Shown here in pieces: positions 5,634 to 5,999 of a DNA stretch of 5,999 nt. The notes below the pieces were generated by a model. It did not search any database, was not told where the DNA came from, and saw only the letters and a program-made list of their open reading frames with translations. Source of the stretch: Oxalobacteraceae bacterium. GTDB lineage: Bacteria; Pseudomonadota; Gammaproteobacteria; Burkholderiales; Burkholderiaceae_D. The stretch's first letter is position 1; each line of letters begins with the position of its first letter. The translations under genes were made by a program, and so were the position numbers. The stretch is taken from positions 1 through 5,999 of the forward strand of contig CANGFL010000094.1 in assembly GCA_947453015.1 (NCBI GenBank). The letters are read 5' to 3'.

Positions 5634-5663
5634 AAAAAAGCCTGTGCATGCACAGGCTTTTTT
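5634..5663. terminator. bidirectional terminator, 30-base perfect palindrome
   Basis: The 30 bases are a perfect palindrome: six A, then GCCTGTG, central CATG, CACAGGC, then six T. Folded, this gives a 13-bp stem with a 4-base loop and a T run on either strand. It lies between the converging cytochrome c gene (stop at 5577) and the ankyrin gene (stop at 5672) and can serve both. Confidence 0.92.
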
Positions 5664-5671
5664 ATTGTGAA

Positions 5672-5999
5672 TTACTTAGGGAGATGCTCCAGCAGTTTTT
5701 TCACTTCCAAATGCCCGGCATCTTCAGCCATTTGAAACGCGGTTTTACCACGATCATCAAGCAATGATGCATCAGCACCCTTGTCTAACAAAAGCGCAGC
5801 AGTCTGCGCATGTCCAGAGCCTGCCGCCCACATCAAGGCCGTAAGCTCACTCTTGTAACGCGCATTCACATTAACGCCAGCGGTAATCAAGCGAGCAACT
5901 ACCTCGGTATGCCCATTACCGGCGGCGTACACCATGGCTGATTTTTTTAATTGATCAAGCGCATGAATATCGGCGCCTTTACTCAGCAATTTTTCTAAT
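5672..5999 (-). CDS. ankyrin-repeat protein, C-terminal part (5' end outside window)
   Basis: The minus-strand frame is open from the right edge to TAA at 5674-5672, about 108 residues. It holds the end of one ankyrin repeat (LEKLLSKGADIHALD) followed by KSAMVYAAGNGHTEVVARLITAGVNVNAR, LTALMWAAGSGHAQTAALLLDKGADASLLD and KTAFQMAEDAGHLEVKKLLEHLPK, each matching the TALxxAAxxGHxxVVxxLLxxGAD pattern. Ankyrin repeats bind other proteins; bacterial examples are often periplasmic or secreted, but the N-terminus that would show this is missing. A TTG at 5989-5987 could be read as a start. However, the frame continues upstream with residues that fit the preceding repeat, so the gene almost certainly extends beyond the window. 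It converges on the cytochrome c gene and shares the palindromic terminator. Confidence 0.9.
   Translation of the reverse strand, partial: LEKLLSKGADIHALDQLKKSAMVYAAGNGHTEVVARLITAGVNVNARYKSELTALMWAAGSGHAQTAALLLDKGADASLLDDRGKTAFQMAEDAGHLEVKKLLEHLPK

Overview
The window looks like chromosomal DNA from a mid-GC Gram-negative bacterium. A betaproteobacterium (Burkholderiales-like) is my best guess and some gammaproteobacteria are possible. The grounds are several Sec-exported proteins, a class I cytochrome c, a bacterial SET-domain methyltransferase, a DUF2145 protein paired with a small Ala/Ser-rich exported protein, and classic hairpin-plus-T terminators. The genus cannot be fixed from the sequence alone. 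I see no insertion sequence, CRISPR array, tRNA, rRNA or phage gene.

Left part (1-2292): the C-terminal end of a SET-domain protein lysine methyltransferase (+ strand, cut by the window edge) converges on a two-gene minus-strand unit. That unit is a small exported Ala/Ser/Gly-rich protein (1468-1106) followed by a DUF2145 protein (1070-273). Upstream of it, also on the minus strand, lies folE (GTP cyclohydrolase I, 2292-1729), with a probable terminator just after its stop codon.

Right part (2549-5577): after a divergent promoter region with two inverted repeats come three + strand genes for exported proteins. They are a seven-blade YVTN beta-propeller protein, a sorbosone/pyranose-dehydrogenase-like beta-propeller that is probably a PQQ enzyme, and a small c4/c553-type cytochrome c. 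Together they resemble a periplasmic oxidation module in which a quinoprotein dehydrogenase hands electrons to a cytochrome c and the YVTN propeller is an accessory protein. They are not one simple operon: about 320 bp separate the first two genes, and two strong hairpins lie between the dehydrogenase and the cytochrome. The dehydrogenase gene has strongly biased codon use unlike its neighbours, which suggests very high expression, although it starts with TTG.

Right edge: a large perfect palindrome flanked by A and T runs forms a bidirectional terminator between the cytochrome gene and a minus-strand ankyrin-repeat protein that runs off the end of the window.
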